Below, one piece after another: positions 10,532 to 19,595 of a stretch of 64,000 nucleotides of DNA. The notes beneath the pieces were generated by a model. It was given only the letters and a program-made list of their open reading frames with translations. It was not told where the DNA came from and made no database searches. A program made the position numbers and the translations under genes. Position 1 is the stretch's first letter. Each line of letters opens with the position of its first letter. The stretch is from an uncultured Bifidobacterium sp. (lineage in GTDB: Bacteria; Actinomycetota; Actinomycetes; Actinomycetales; Bifidobacteriaceae): contig NZ_CAUEQY010000006.1 of NCBI RefSeq assembly GCF_959020145.1, positions 1 through 64,000 on the forward strand. Direction: 5' to 3'.

Positions 10532-11395
10532 ATGCACGACAAGGCATCATTCTGTATCGAATTCGACGACGCAGGGGTCTCACGCGGCGGACACATCATC
10601 TGGCAGCATGGCACCTTCCGTATCCCGCAAGGCTCGGTGACAGCCATCGTCGGCACCAACGGAGCCGGAAAAACCACCATGATGAAGGCCGAACTCGGAT
10701 TGATTCCCATCGCCCACGGCGACATAACCGTGCTCGGCAAGCCGGCCGGCGACATGAATCACCGTATAGGGTATGTGCCGCAGAGCTACGCATCCGACAT
10801 CGAATCGAACATCACCGCCGAACAGTCGGTGCTGCTTGGCCTGACCGGGGCAAGGTTCGGCATTCATCCCATCACCCGCCTGCAAAAAGACAAAGTACGC
10901 AATGCGCTGGAATTCGTCGGCATGCAGGACAAGGCGAGATACCGGCTGTCGGAACTCTCAGGAGGCCTGCGGCAACGCGTCGCCATCGCCCAAGCGCTGG
11001 TGTCGGACCCCCAACTACTCATGTTGGATGAACCGCTCGCCAATCTTGATCTGGCCAGCCAACGCGCCACAGTGCACGTGCTCGCCAAACTCAACCGAGA
11101 ACTCGGCATGTCCATTCAAGTAGTGGCGCACGATTTGAACATGCTTCTGCCGATTCTCACCGGAGCCGTATATCTGCTCGACGGGCATCCGCATTATGCG
11201 AAGATGAACGAGGTGCTGGATTCGAAGCTGCTCACCCATCTATATGGCACCACGGTGCAGGTGGTCACCACTCCCCAAGGAGATATGTTCGTCACTCCAA
11301 GCGAGGATGAGCCCGATGACATTGACGTCGACGCCCACGCGCCGGAGGAAATCGCAAGATTCCACCAACACAACCGCATTTCGCAGGAGGCATGA
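10532..11395 (+). CDS. Zinc-type ABC transporter ATP-binding protein
   Basis: The nucleotide-binding subunit (ZnuC/TroB-like, 287 residues) that drives the metal importer. Walker A is GTNGAGKT (41-48), the ABC signature is ELSGGLRQRVAIAQAL and Walker B is LLMLDEPLANLD, followed by VVAHDLN with the switch histidine. The C-terminal 40 residues are acidic and variable. The ATG at 10532 is chosen because AGGGAG lies six bases upstream and the N-terminus matches the family; the frame stays open a further 63 bases without signals. The stop codon lies just before the permease start, so ATPase and permease are translationally linked. Confidence 0.93.
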   Translation: MHDKASFCIEFDDAGVSRGGHIIWQHGTFRIPQGSVTAIVGTNGAGKTTMMKAELGLIPIAHGDITVLGKPAGDMNHRIGYVPQSYASDIESNITAEQSVLLGLTGARFGIHPITRLQKDKVRNALEFVGMQDKARYRLSELSGGLRQRVAIAQALVSDPQLLMLDEPLANLDLASQRATVHVLAKLNRELGMSIQVVAHDLNMLLPILTGAVYLLDGHPHYAKMNEVLDSKLLTHLYGTTVQVVTTPQGDMFVTPSEDEPDDIDVDAHAPEEIARFHQHNRISQEA

Positions 11396-11397
11396 TC

Positions 11398-12234
11398 ATG
11401 AACGAAACCGCTTTCTCCTTCGATCCGGATTGGATGGGCACGCTGACCGCGCCATTCATGACAAACGCTTTCCTCGCCGGCCTGTGCATCGCCTTGGCTG
11501 CTGGAGTGATGGGTTACTTCACCATCGCCCGTCATTCCACGTTCGCCGCGCATGCGCTGGCGCACATCGGACTGCCAGGAGCGACCGGAGCCGTGCTGTT
11601 GGGTCTGCCGGTCAGTGCCGGTCTCGGCGTGTTCGCTCTCGGCGGAGCATTGGTGATCGGTGCACTGGGCAAAAAGGCATCGCAACGCGAAATCGCCACA
11701 GGAACCGTATTGGCGTTCGCCACAGGCATGGGTCTGTTTTTCGCACGCTTGTCCAGTTCCGCCTCGCAGCAGATGCAATCGATTCTTTTCGGCTCCATCC
11801 TGACGATCACGGACGGGCAGATCGTCGGATTTGCGGTTTTCGACGTGTTGTTGCTGGCCGTTTTGGCCGTTATCTATCGACCGCTGCTGTTCAGCTCGCT
11901 TGATGAACAGGTGGCGCAGGCAAAAGGCGTGCCGGTGAATCTCATGAACATCTGCTTCATGGCCATTATGGCCGGTGTGATCACCATCGCGGTGCCCGCC
12001 GTGGGCACATTGCTGATATTCGCTCTTGTGGTCACGCCCGCCGCGACTGCGAACATCATCTCACGGTCCCCATTCGCCGCGATGGTCGTCTCCACCGTGA
12101 TCTGTTTGATCTCCATTTGGGGTGGACTGTTGGTTTCCGCCATGTTCCCCGCTCCCCCAAGCTTCATCATCGTGACGATTTCCACACTGTTCTGGATTGT
12201 CGCCAAAATAATCGAATCGGCACGCCGCAGGTAG
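11398..12234 (+). CDS. Zinc-type ABC transporter permease
   Basis: An integral membrane permease of the ABC-3 (ZnuB/TroC) family, 278 residues with about eight or nine helices. Typical segments are FLAGLCIALAAGVMGYF near the start, HSTFAAHALAHIGLPGA (the family S-x-A-H-x-G region) and VGTLLIFALVVTPAATA near the end. Two ATG codons are in frame. The one at 11392 overlaps the ATPase stop but lies one base from the AGGAGG at 11385-11390; the one at 11398 has the ideal seven-base spacing and is preferred. It converges with ispF with only eight bases between stops. Confidence 0.93.
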   Translation: MNETAFSFDPDWMGTLTAPFMTNAFLAGLCIALAAGVMGYFTIARHSTFAAHALAHIGLPGATGAVLLGLPVSAGLGVFALGGALVIGALGKKASQREIATGTVLAFATGMGLFFARLSSSASQQMQSILFGSILTITDGQIVGFAVFDVLLLAVLAVIYRPLLFSSLDEQVAQAKGVPVNLMNICFMAIMAGVITIAVPAVGTLLIFALVVTPAATANIISRSPFAAMVVSTVICLISIWGGLLVSAMFPAPPSFIIVTISTLFWIVAKIIESARRR

Positions 12235-12242
12235 CGAAAGTA

Positions 12243-12719
12243 TCAGCCGATCGGTTCCACCAAGGCGCTGGCGATGGCCTCGATGCCCTCGCCCGAACCG
12301 GTGAATCCCATGCCGTCGGTAGTGGTGGCCGTCAGCGACACTTCACAGCCGATGGCATGGCTCAACGCCTGTTGCGCCTCGTCACGACGCTTGCCGATTT
12401 TCGGACGATTGGCCACGACGACCACGCTTGCGCTCACCGGCCTCATGCCATGCGCACGCAAATACGCAACCGTCGCGCGGAGCATCTCGTCGCCGTGCTT
12501 GCCGGCACCGGCGGAATCGGAACCGACACCGAAAAGCATGCCTATATCACCCAATCCGGCTGCGGAAAGCAACGCGTCAATCAACGCATGGGCTGCGACA
12601 TCACCGTCCGAATCACCTTCGATGCCGTCACCATCCCAACGCAAACAGGCAAGCCATAACGGCTTGCCTGCATCATGGGACGCGAATCGATGGGCGTCAA
12701 ATCCCTGACCGATACGCAT
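12243..12719 (-). CDS. ispF: 2-C-methyl-D-erythritol 2,4-cyclodiphosphate synthase
   Basis: An MEP-pathway isoprenoid enzyme that cyclises CDP-methylerythritol 2-phosphate to MEcPP. The 158-residue trimeric-enzyme subunit begins MRIGQGFDAHRF, giving the zinc ligands D8 and H10; a third ligand is in GDVAAHALIDALL, and LLFGVGSDSAGAG-type turns and TTDGMGFTGSGEGI near the end fit the family. The start at 12719 matches the conserved N-terminus; the frame continues upstream into carD but without initiation signals. It lies 10 bases after carD on the same strand and is probably co-transcribed, the same carD-isp linkage seen in other actinobacteria. Confidence 0.96.
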   Translation of the reverse strand: MRIGQGFDAHRFASHDAGKPLWLACLRWDGDGIEGDSDGDVAAHALIDALLSAAGLGDIGMLFGVGSDSAGAGKHGDEMLRATVAYLRAHGMRPVSASVVVVANRPKIGKRRDEAQQALSHAIGCEVSLTATTTDGMGFTGSGEGIEAIASALVEPIG

Positions 12720-12729
12720 GGAAATTCCC

Positions 12730-13326
12730 TTACTTCTTCTTGGACTTCTTGTTCTCCGCCTCGACGCGCGCCAAAGTGTCCATGGCCGCCTCTTCAGGAG
12801 CTTCGGTGTGATGATCCTCGTCGCCAGGGCGCGGCGGTTCATAACCAAGGTTCACGTCAAGCAGACGCTGGGCCTCATTCTCATCAAGATGCTCCGACAA
12901 CGCGATCTCGGAAGTCAGGATGCTGCGAGCCTTGGTGAGCATGCGCTTCTCACCGGCGGACAGCCCATGCTCGTCGACATCACGCTGGGCGAGGTCTCGC
13001 ACGACTTCGGCGATTTTATTCACATCGCCGGTGGCGATCTTCTCAACGTTCAGCTTGTACCGGCGGGACCAGTTCATTTCCTTTTCGATGATCGGAGTAC
13101 GCAGAATCTCGAAGACCTTCGCGACCTCCTTGGCGCCGACGATGTCTCGGACACCCACTTTCTTGGCGTTCTCCACCGGAACATTGATGACCAGCCCGTC
13201 GGACGACAGCACCGACAGCTGCAGATATTCTCGGGTCACACCCTTGACCGTTCGCTCGGTGATGGCCTCCACCTTCGCTGCGCCGTGACGCGGATAGACG
13301 ACCATGTCGCCGACCTTGTAACCCAT
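12730..13326 (-). CDS. carD: CarD family RNA polymerase-binding transcription factor
   Basis: A 198-residue CarD/CdnL-type regulator. The N-terminal Tudor-like domain (GYKVGDMVVYPRHGAAKVEAI) binds the RNA polymerase beta lobe; the helical C-terminal domain contacts the promoter upstream fork, with NWSRRYKLNVEKI carrying the conserved tryptophan that stabilises the open complex. A lysine-rich tail ends the protein. In actinobacteria CarD supports rRNA and many housekeeping promoters. A strong GGAGGATTC lies before the ATG. It heads a short unit with ispF and is divergent from glgB. Confidence 0.95.
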   Translation of the reverse strand: MGYKVGDMVVYPRHGAAKVEAITERTVKGVTREYLQLSVLSSDGLVINVPVENAKKVGVRDIVGAKEVAKVFEILRTPIIEKEMNWSRRYKLNVEKIATGDVNKIAEVVRDLAQRDVDEHGLSAGEKRMLTKARSILTSEIALSEHLDENEAQRLLDVNLGYEPPRPGDEDHHTEAPEEAAMDTLARVEAENKKSKKK

Positions 13327-13428
13327 GAATCCTCCGTGAAAAGCTTACACAAAACCCGAATTATTGTGCCATCAGGGTTGGACTTGCCTAAAAAAAACCA
13401 AAAAAAGACGCGACACGGGCCAATTTTC

Positions 13429-13443
13429 AAGCATTTCATGCTT
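13429..13443. promoter_or_regulatory. Inverted repeat in the glgB promoter
   Basis: AAGCAT-TTC-ATGCTT is a perfect 6-bp inverted repeat with a 3-nt centre. It runs into the probable -10 element TACACT (13443-13448), which lies exactly six bases before the glgB ATG. Its position suits a repressor operator; no regulator is identified. Confidence 0.55.
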
Positions 13444-13454
13444 ACACTTTTCCC

Positions 13455-15710
13455 ATGGCTACAGAATCCAAGATCAAAGAAGATAGCGTTGCCGTTCCTG
13501 TTGCACAGGGCGACCTGGATGCAGTAAGCAACGGTACGTTCTACAATCCACACGAGGTGCTCGGCGGGCATCTCGGTCCCGACGAGCATGAGGATGTCGT
13601 CACGATCCGCGTGCTTCGTCCGTTGGCGAAATCCGTGACGATCATCACCGAAAATGCCCGGACCCAGGCGGTGCATGAACACAATGGCGTTTTCATGGCA
13701 CTCATTCCGGCCATCAAGACCGATGACGGCTTCGGCGTGCCCGATTATCGCATCAGCACCGAATATGAAGACGGTTCCACCGTGGTGTCCGACGACCCGT
13801 ACCGTTATCTGCCCACCATCGGCGATTTGGACATGTACCTGTTTGGCGAGGGACGCCATGAGCGCCTTTGGGAGGCTTTGGGAGCGCGCGTGCTGCGCTA
13901 TGACGATCCGTTGGGCTCCAATGACGGCGTCAAGGGCGAACAGCTGGTGGGCACCGCATTCACCGTGTGGGCTCCGAATGCCCATGCGGTACGTGTGGTG
14001 GGAGATTTCAACGGCTGGAACGGACGCATCCACGCCATGCGTGAACTGGGCTCCTCTGGAGTCTGGGAGCTGTTCATTCCTGGTGTCGAAACGGGAACGA
14101 TTTACAAGTACGAGATCCTCAACGCCAACAACGAATGGGTCATGAAGGCCGATCCGATGGAGCGTTCGCATGAGATCCCGCCGCGCACCGGTTCCATCGT
14201 CGTCGACTCCGTCCATGCGTGGCATGACGAGAACTGGATGGACCAGCGAGCCAAGACCGACCCGCACAACGGTCCGGTCAGCATCTACGAGGTCCATGCC
14301 TCTAGCTGGCGCAAGGATGTGAAGAACTATCGCGAACTGGCCGACAAGCTGGTCCCCTACGTCCAGAAGGAAGGTTTCACCCATGTGGAATTCATGCCGC
14401 TGGCCGAGCATCCCTTCTCCGGCTCGTGGGGTTATCAGGTAACCGGCTATTACGCGATTGATTCGCGCCTTGGCGGCCCTGACGACTTCAAGTATCTCGT
14501 CGAGAAGATGCACGAGGCCGGCATCGGCGTAATCATGGACTGGGTTCCGGCGCATTTCCCGAAGGACGCGTTCGCCCTTGGCAGATTCGATGGCACGCCT
14601 CTGTACGAGGATCCGGACCCGACCCGTGGCGAGCATCCGGATTGGGGCACCTATGTGTTCAATTTCGGACGCCGCGAAGTGCGCAACTTCCTGGTGGCCA
14701 ACGCCTGCTTCTGGCTGGACGAGTACCATATCGACGCGCTGCGCGTGGACGCGGTCTCCTCGATGCTGTACTTGGATTACAGCCGCAAGCCGGGCCAGTG
14801 GCATCCGAACATCTACGGTGGACGAGAGAACCTCGAGGCCATCGACTTCCTCAAGGAAGCCACGGCGACCGCGTACAAGAACAATCCGGGCATCATGATG
14901 ATCGCCGAGGAATCCACCGCGTATCCCGGCATCACCGCACCGACCGATGCCGGCGGTTTGGGCTTCGGCCTCAAGTGGAACATGGGTTGGATGCACGACA
15001 CCCTGCAGTATCTGCACGAGGAGCCGATCAACCGTAAGTGGCACCACAACGAGATCACCTTCTCCATGGTGTACGCATACTCGGAGCATTATGTGCTGCC
15101 GATCAGCCACGACGAGGTCGTGTACGGCAAGGGCTCGCTGTTCGGCAAGATGCCGGGCGATGACTGGCAGCGCTATGCCGGCGTGCGCGCGCTGTTCGCC
15201 TACCAGTGGGCCCATCCGGGCAAAAAGCTCTCCTTCATGGGCAATGAGGTGGCGCAGTACGGCGAATGGGATCATGACGGTTCGGTGGATTGGGATGCTC
15301 TCAATTGGCCTGACCACCGTGGCGTGCAGAAGCTCGTCGCCGACCTGAACACCCTGTACAAGGCGTCTCCCGCATTGTGGAGCCAGGACTTCGATCCTGC
15401 CGGATTCCAATGGCTGACCAGCGATGACGCCGACCATAACACGCTCAGCTTCGTGCGTATCGGCAAGGATGGCGAGCAGATGGTCGTTGTCGTGAACTTC
15501 TCGGGCGAGGCATGGGAGGATTACCAGGTTCCGCTCACCAAGGGCGGCAAGTGGACCGAAGTGCTGACCACGGACGATAAGAAGTACGGCGGTTCCGATA
15601 TTCACAACGGCACCTTCAAGGCGGTCAAGGGTGAGTATCATTCCCGTGATTGGTCCGCGAAAATCACCGTTCCGGCACTGGGAGCAGTATTCTTGAAGCC
15701 GGAACTCTGA
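13455..15710 (+). CDS. glgB: 1,4-alpha-glucan branching enzyme
   Basis: A cytosolic GH13 enzyme that makes alpha-1,6 branches in glycogen. The 751-residue protein has an N1 domain, a CBM48 domain (around residues 155-250), a TIM-barrel catalytic domain and a C-terminal beta domain. The catalytic set is visible: D432 in ALRVDAVSSMLY, E485 in MIAEES and D553 in PISHDEVVYGKGS. There is no Shine-Dalgarno; TACACT ends six bases before the ATG, which suggests leaderless translation. Sixteen bases downstream begins the response regulator gene, so glgB and the two-component system may form one operon. Confidence 0.97.
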   Translation: MATESKIKEDSVAVPVAQGDLDAVSNGTFYNPHEVLGGHLGPDEHEDVVTIRVLRPLAKSVTIITENARTQAVHEHNGVFMALIPAIKTDDGFGVPDYRISTEYEDGSTVVSDDPYRYLPTIGDLDMYLFGEGRHERLWEALGARVLRYDDPLGSNDGVKGEQLVGTAFTVWAPNAHAVRVVGDFNGWNGRIHAMRELGSSGVWELFIPGVETGTIYKYEILNANNEWVMKADPMERSHEIPPRTGSIVVDSVHAWHDENWMDQRAKTDPHNGPVSIYEVHASSWRKDVKNYRELADKLVPYVQKEGFTHVEFMPLAEHPFSGSWGYQVTGYYAIDSRLGGPDDFKYLVEKMHEAGIGVIMDWVPAHFPKDAFALGRFDGTPLYEDPDPTRGEHPDWGTYVFNFGRREVRNFLVANACFWLDEYHIDALRVDAVSSMLYLDYSRKPGQWHPNIYGGRENLEAIDFLKEATATAYKNNPGIMMIAEESTAYPGITAPTDAGGLGFGLKWNMGWMHDTLQYLHEEPINRKWHHNEITFSMVYAYSEHYVLPISHDEVVYGKGSLFGKMPGDDWQRYAGVRALFAYQWAHPGKKLSFMGNEVAQYGEWDHDGSVDWDALNWPDHRGVQKLVADLNTLYKASPALWSQDFDPAGFQWLTSDDADHNTLSFVRIGKDGEQMVVVVNFSGEAWEDYQVPLTKGGKWTEVLTTDDKKYGGSDIHNGTFKAVKGEYHSRDWSAKITVPALGAVFLKPEL

Positions 15711-15725
15711 GAAAGGCGGAACGCT

Positions 15726-16448
15726 ATGCTCAATTCATCAGCACAATCCACAGTAATTCCACGTACCGTTCTGGTGGTCGAAGATGAACCGACCTTGGCC
15801 ACCGCCATCGCGCAGCGCATCACTGCGGAGGGTTGGACCGCGCGCGTGGCTTCCGACGGCGCCAGCGCCGTCCAGGCCGCTTCCACGCTCCGTCCGGATC
15901 TGGTCATCATGGATATCATGCTGCCCGTGATGGATGGTCTTGAGGCCACCAAGCGCATCGTGGCTGAACGTCCTGTGCCTGTGCTGATTCTGACGGCGCG
16001 AGACGACGAGGCCGACAAGGTCATCGGTCTTGGTGCCGGAGCCGACGATTACATGACCAAGCCGTTCTCCATGCGCGAGCTCATCGCCCGGTGCAAGGCG
16101 CTACTTCGTCGTGTGGACAGGGCGAAGGTCATCGCCAAGAACTCCGAAAACGAGAAACTGCTTGATTTCGGCTCTCTGGTCATCGATCCGGCCCAGCGTA
16201 TCGTCACCGTCAATGGGGAGCAGGTGCATTTGACCCCAACGGAATTTGATTTGCTGGCCACTTTGGCCCGCAAGCCGAAGTCCGTGCTCACTCGCGAGAA
16301 GCTGCTCGAGGAAGTGTGGGATTGGGTGGATGCGTCCGGCACCCGTACTGTGGATTCGCATGTCAAGGCGCTACGTCACAAGCTGGGTTCGAAGACCATT
16401 CGAACCGTGCATGGCGTAGGCTACGCGTTCGAACCGCCGGAAGAATAG
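15726..16448 (+). CDS. OmpR/PhoB-type response regulator
   Basis: A 240-residue DNA-binding response regulator. The receiver domain has acidic residues D20/E21, phosphoacceptor D63 in LVIMDIMLPVMDG and the lysine of DDYMTKPFSMRE. The C-terminal winged helix carries the family pattern LTPTEFDLLATLARKPK and the recognition segment TVDSHVKALRHKLG. It is paired with the kinase that starts 24 bases downstream, and follows glgB closely. Targets are unknown; its position suggests involvement in envelope or reserve metabolism but nothing in the sequence proves this. Confidence 0.93.
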   Translation: MLNSSAQSTVIPRTVLVVEDEPTLATAIAQRITAEGWTARVASDGASAVQAASTLRPDLVIMDIMLPVMDGLEATKRIVAERPVPVLILTARDDEADKVIGLGAGADDYMTKPFSMRELIARCKALLRRVDRAKVIAKNSENEKLLDFGSLVIDPAQRIVTVNGEQVHLTPTEFDLLATLARKPKSVLTREKLLEEVWDWVDASGTRTVDSHVKALRHKLGSKTIRTVHGVGYAFEPPEE

Positions 16449-16472
16449 TATGATGCGCTAAGATTTGGTGGT

Positions 16473-17549
16473 ATGCGTACCACTGATTCAAAACCAGGGC
16501 GTTCGGTCAATCCGTTGGATACCGAACGCCCTATTGGTTTGTTCTCTTCGCTCAAAATGGAATTGAGCGTGCTGATCACCATTTCCACCATCATCGCATT
16601 CATCATGGCTTGGTTCCTGCTCAAAGTCGGATTGAGCCTGTGGATAGCCATGCCGATCACACTTGCCGTGGCTTTGGGCATCACCTATTTCTTCTCTAGA
16701 GGACTCACCTCTCCCCTGCGCGAGATGCGGGATGCCGCGGAGGCTATGGCGGACGGCGACTACACCGTCCGGGTGCATGTCGATGCCAACAGCCGCGACG
16801 AAGTCGGACAGCTGGCTTTGTCTTTCAATGAGATGGCGGAGGAACTGCAGCATGCCGACCAGATGAGACGGGACATGGTAGCCAATGTGAGCCACGAGCT
16901 GCGTACGCCTGTATCCGCGTTGCAGGCCATGGTCGAGAACATGGCCGACGGCGTTGTGGAACCGACCCCATCGAATCTGGAAAGCATTCTCAACCAAACG
17001 CACCGTTTGTCGGATCTGATCGCGTTTCTGCTTGATTTGTCCCGCATGGAAGCCGGTGCGGCGAGCCTGCAGATCGATAAATTCAATTTCGCGGATTTCA
17101 TCGACGAAACCGTGGAACCGTTGGAAATCGCCGATGCCGGGCATGCCCACAATATCGAAATCCACGTGCCCGACGACATCGAAATGGAAGGCGATCAGGA
17201 TCGTCTGCGCCAGTTGTTCACCAATATCATCGCCAATGCGCTCAAACACTCCGCAGACAATACCGCGGTGCTCATCGAAGCGCATGAAAACAAGGATTTC
17301 GGCACGATTGTGACGAATGTCGTCAACTTCGGCTCGCAGATTCCCCAAGAAGCGCGGTCCGATATCTTCCGTCGATTCGTCAAAGGCAAGACGGGACCGG
17401 GTACCGAATCGGGAGGAACCGGTCTTGGACTGTCAATCGCCCGATGGGCGGCGCAGTTGCATGGCGGCACGGTACGAGTGGTGGATGATCCGCGCGGCGC
17501 CGATTTCGAAATCACTTTGCCGAAATATCACATTTCCGATGACGAGTGA
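16473..17549 (+). CDS. Sensor histidine kinase with minimal external loop
   Basis: The partner of the preceding regulator, 358 residues. Two transmembrane helices (about 31-50 and 55-74) are joined by only about four or five residues, so there is no extracellular sensor; this is the layout of intramembrane-sensing kinases. Then follow a HAMP domain (about 74-127), the dimerisation box VANVSHELRTPVSAL with H141, and the ATPase domain with NIIANALKHS and GTGLGLSIARWAAQLHGG. The G-rich stretch TTGGTGGT just before the start is not a true Shine-Dalgarno. The signal may be membrane state or a partner membrane protein. Confidence 0.92.
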   Translation: MRTTDSKPGRSVNPLDTERPIGLFSSLKMELSVLITISTIIAFIMAWFLLKVGLSLWIAMPITLAVALGITYFFSRGLTSPLREMRDAAEAMADGDYTVRVHVDANSRDEVGQLALSFNEMAEELQHADQMRRDMVANVSHELRTPVSALQAMVENMADGVVEPTPSNLESILNQTHRLSDLIAFLLDLSRMEAGAASLQIDKFNFADFIDETVEPLEIADAGHAHNIEIHVPDDIEMEGDQDRLRQLFTNIIANALKHSADNTAVLIEAHENKDFGTIVTNVVNFGSQIPQEARSDIFRRFVKGKTGPGTESGGTGLGLSIARWAAQLHGGTVRVVDDPRGADFEITLPKYHISDDE

Positions 17550-17553
17550 CGAT

Positions 17554-18261
17554 TTACGCCGCCAAAGGTCTGCCGACCGGAGTGTGTGCCAACGCCAGCA
17601 CGGTAATGACCAAAGCTCCCTGTGAAGTTAGAGCGTCAACACAACGACGCATGGTGGCTCCAGAGGTGACGATGTCATCCACCAGAATCACCGCCTTGTT
17701 TTGAAGGGTGACGCCCGGACGAACCATGACATGCCCCTTAAGGCGTTGCGCCCTCTGTTCCGTGCCCTTGGTCTCGACGGATTTGCCTTTGATTCCTTTG
17801 TTCGTCAACGCATCGCATACCTGTACGCGGAAACCTGTCCGGCACCGTAGAAACGCCGACAACCGTTTTGCCAGCGGCATCATGTGCCGTCGTCCGCGCT
17901 GACGCATGGAAGCAATCGACGACGACGCGGGAACGACCAGTATGGTATCGCAGATCTCACGAACGCCATCCATGGCGTCAATCACACCGGCGCGTTCCGC
18001 AAGCCTGCACAACGCATCCGAGAACGGACGGTCGCATTCCTCGTCTCCGTGGTCTTTCCATGCCAGAATCGACTGTCTGGCGGCACCCCGATACCATCCG
18101 CACGCGAACCATCGACCCATCTCAGCCGTTTCCAATGGTTGGGACAGTTCGCAGTCGAATGACGCAAGACAGGCATCGCACAACACGTCATCAGGCTTGT
18201 CGCATCCCGCACAGCCTCGTGGGAACAACAGATTCGCCATATGCGCGAATGAACCCGCCAT
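17554..18261 (-). CDS. ComF family phosphoribosyltransferase-like protein
   Basis: A ComF-type protein of about 235 residues. An N-terminal four-cysteine knuckle (CAGCDKPDDVLCDAC) likely binds zinc; a C-terminal PRTase domain has the PRPP loop VILVDDIVTSGATM. In competent bacteria ComFC is needed for DNA uptake; in actinobacteria its role is unclear. The start is uncertain: ATG 18261 and ATG 18240 are both possible, and a TTG at 18300 would overlap the HAD gene by 20 bases. Its stop lies four bases from the stop of the convergent kinase gene. It is probably co-transcribed with the HAD phosphatase upstream. Confidence 0.82.
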   Translation of the reverse strand: MAGSFAHMANLLFPRGCAGCDKPDDVLCDACLASFDCELSQPLETAEMGRWFACGWYRGAARQSILAWKDHGDEECDRPFSDALCRLAERAGVIDAMDGVREICDTILVVPASSSIASMRQRGRRHMMPLAKRLSAFLRCRTGFRVQVCDALTNKGIKGKSVETKGTEQRAQRLKGHVMVRPGVTLQNKAVILVDDIVTSGATMRRCVDALTSQGALVITVLALAHTPVGRPLAA

Positions 18262-18280
18262 CAGATTCACGCCGGCTCCG

Positions 18281-19087
18281 TCATCGGGACAATCTGGCAA
18301 TGATCTCGCCGCATAATTTCACGGTATCCGCGGGACCGTTCACTTTGACAGCCCTTGTGCCGGCCTTCGCCGCGGGATAATCATTGCCGTCGGGTTCCAT
18401 CCGGTCTCCGATGAACACGATCTGGCCGACCTCGATATCGAGAATATCCGCGAGTTCACGGACGGCGAACGACTTATCGACGCCACGCTGCGAGATATCA
18501 ACACTGCTGGAGCCTCCAGGTCTTACTTCAAGATTCGGTAGTTCGGCAGCAACCGCACAGGCCAATCGGTTCTTCTTCTCGTTGGTGGGGTCCCAAGCCT
18601 CCTTGGCCTCGACGGGGGCAAGCTGCCCCAATGCGGAAAAGGTGATCTGACTGCCTCTGTCCTCGATGCGCTCGCCCCAGACATGAGTGGCCCAAATGCC
18701 TTGCTCACGAGCATTCCGTTCCAGCGATTCCTTCGCCTTGGCACGGTCCTCGTCGCTTAGATCGTGGGAGAACACTTTCCCCCACCGTTGCCCGTCCCAC
18801 CGGTAGTAGCGGGTTCCGCTGGTCGGCATGAGGTGAAGTTTCGACTTGTCGGCATGGTCGGACAGCCTGTCCACCACCTGACTTTGCAGCAACGAGTATT
18901 TGCCGCCGGTGATCACCGCGACGTCAATCAATGATGTCAATGCAGAGAAGCATTCGGCCATGTCCGCTTTCATAGGTTTCTTGGACCGCGCCAACGTGTT
19001 GTCGAGGTCAAACCCAATCAGCCGCGCGCCTTCGCACAGCATGTTGACATCAACGATGTTCCAATAAGGTACGGAAATATCCGCCAT
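18281..19087 (-). CDS. HAD-superfamily hydrolase, phosphomannomutase-like
   Basis: A 268-residue HAD phosphatase of the Cof/phosphomannomutase-like (IIB cap) type. Motif I is IGFDLDNTLARS with the nucleophile aspartate, motif II is AVITGG, and motifs III/IV are in VFIGDRMEPDGNDY. The cap region YYRWDGQRWGKVFSHDLS resembles eukaryotic-type phosphomannomutases; other sugar phosphates are also possible. The ATG at 19087 is chosen because GGGGAG lies eight bases upstream; an ATG at 19093 is too close. It is divergent from the metallopeptidase-like gene and upstream of comF. Confidence 0.85.
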   Translation of the reverse strand: MADISVPYWNIVDVNMLCEGARLIGFDLDNTLARSKKPMKADMAECFSALTSLIDVAVITGGKYSLLQSQVVDRLSDHADKSKLHLMPTSGTRYYRWDGQRWGKVFSHDLSDEDRAKAKESLERNAREQGIWATHVWGERIEDRGSQITFSALGQLAPVEAKEAWDPTNEKKNRLACAVAAELPNLEVRPGGSSSVDISQRGVDKSFAVRELADILDIEVGQIVFIGDRMEPDGNDYPAAKAGTRAVKVNGPADTVKLCGEIIARLSR

Positions 19088-19163
19088 GATCATTTCTCCC
19101 CTTGTCGAGCAGCCCATACCATGGTATCGCATGTTTCGAATAAGCCCTGATAAGGTAGAAACC

Positions 19164-19592
19164 ATGCAACAGATGCCTTGGGAGACCCCGATATACCGCA
19201 ACCGCCATGGACGTGGCACGCGTACGCCCATGTTTGGTACCAGACTGCCCCGGTACCGTACCAGAAGCGGTATGTTCGACGATATGCTGGTGGCGCAAAT
19301 CCGCAGACTCAACGGGGCATGGCCTGAGCTCATAGCTCCGGTCCAATTCGCTGTGGAGGATGTTCCGCCATCCGATCCCGCGCCTTGGGAGGACGTTCCG
19401 CATCTTGGATCGCAGTCATTTCCCGCCGGGCACGGCATTCCACCCCGTATCGTGCTGTACCGCATGCCGCTGCAATCGCATGCCCGTAACCGTATGGACC
19501 TGCAATTCGCAATCAGGGACGAGGTGGTCTCACGTCTGGCGGAAATCTACGGACGCCGTCCGGAAGAAATAGATCCTGATTGGGGCATGTGA
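19164..19592 (+). CDS. Metallopeptidase-family small protein without HExxH
   Basis: A 142-residue protein of the actinobacterial family usually named metallopeptidase family protein (DUF1025-like). It starts with a basic stretch RNRHGRGTRTPMF, then MFDDMLVAQIRRL and VQFAVEDVPPSDPAPWED, the most conserved phrase. The C-terminal segment IRDEVVSRLAEIYGRRPEEIDPDWGM sits where related proteins have HExxH, but no histidine pair is present, so protease activity is doubtful. The gene sits alone on the plus strand between the HAD gene and the DUF5719 gene, in the whiB2 neighbourhood where its homologues also occur. TAAGGT seven bases before the ATG may be a -10 of a leaderless message. Confidence 0.75.
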   Translation: MQQMPWETPIYRNRHGRGTRTPMFGTRLPRYRTRSGMFDDMLVAQIRRLNGAWPELIAPVQFAVEDVPPSDPAPWEDVPHLGSQSFPAGHGIPPRIVLYRMPLQSHARNRMDLQFAIRDEVVSRLAEIYGRRPEEIDPDWGM

Positions 19593-19595
19593 CTT

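Noticed and set aside
13236..15641. An 801-codon open frame antisense to glgB
   Set aside because: It mirrors a GC-rich, biased-codon gene; the glgB protein on the other strand has complete catalytic motifs, and the antisense product has no recognisable domain or start signal.
19164..19592. Active zinc protease
   Set aside because: Family name suggests a metallopeptidase, but no HExxH or other zinc-binding histidine pair is present.
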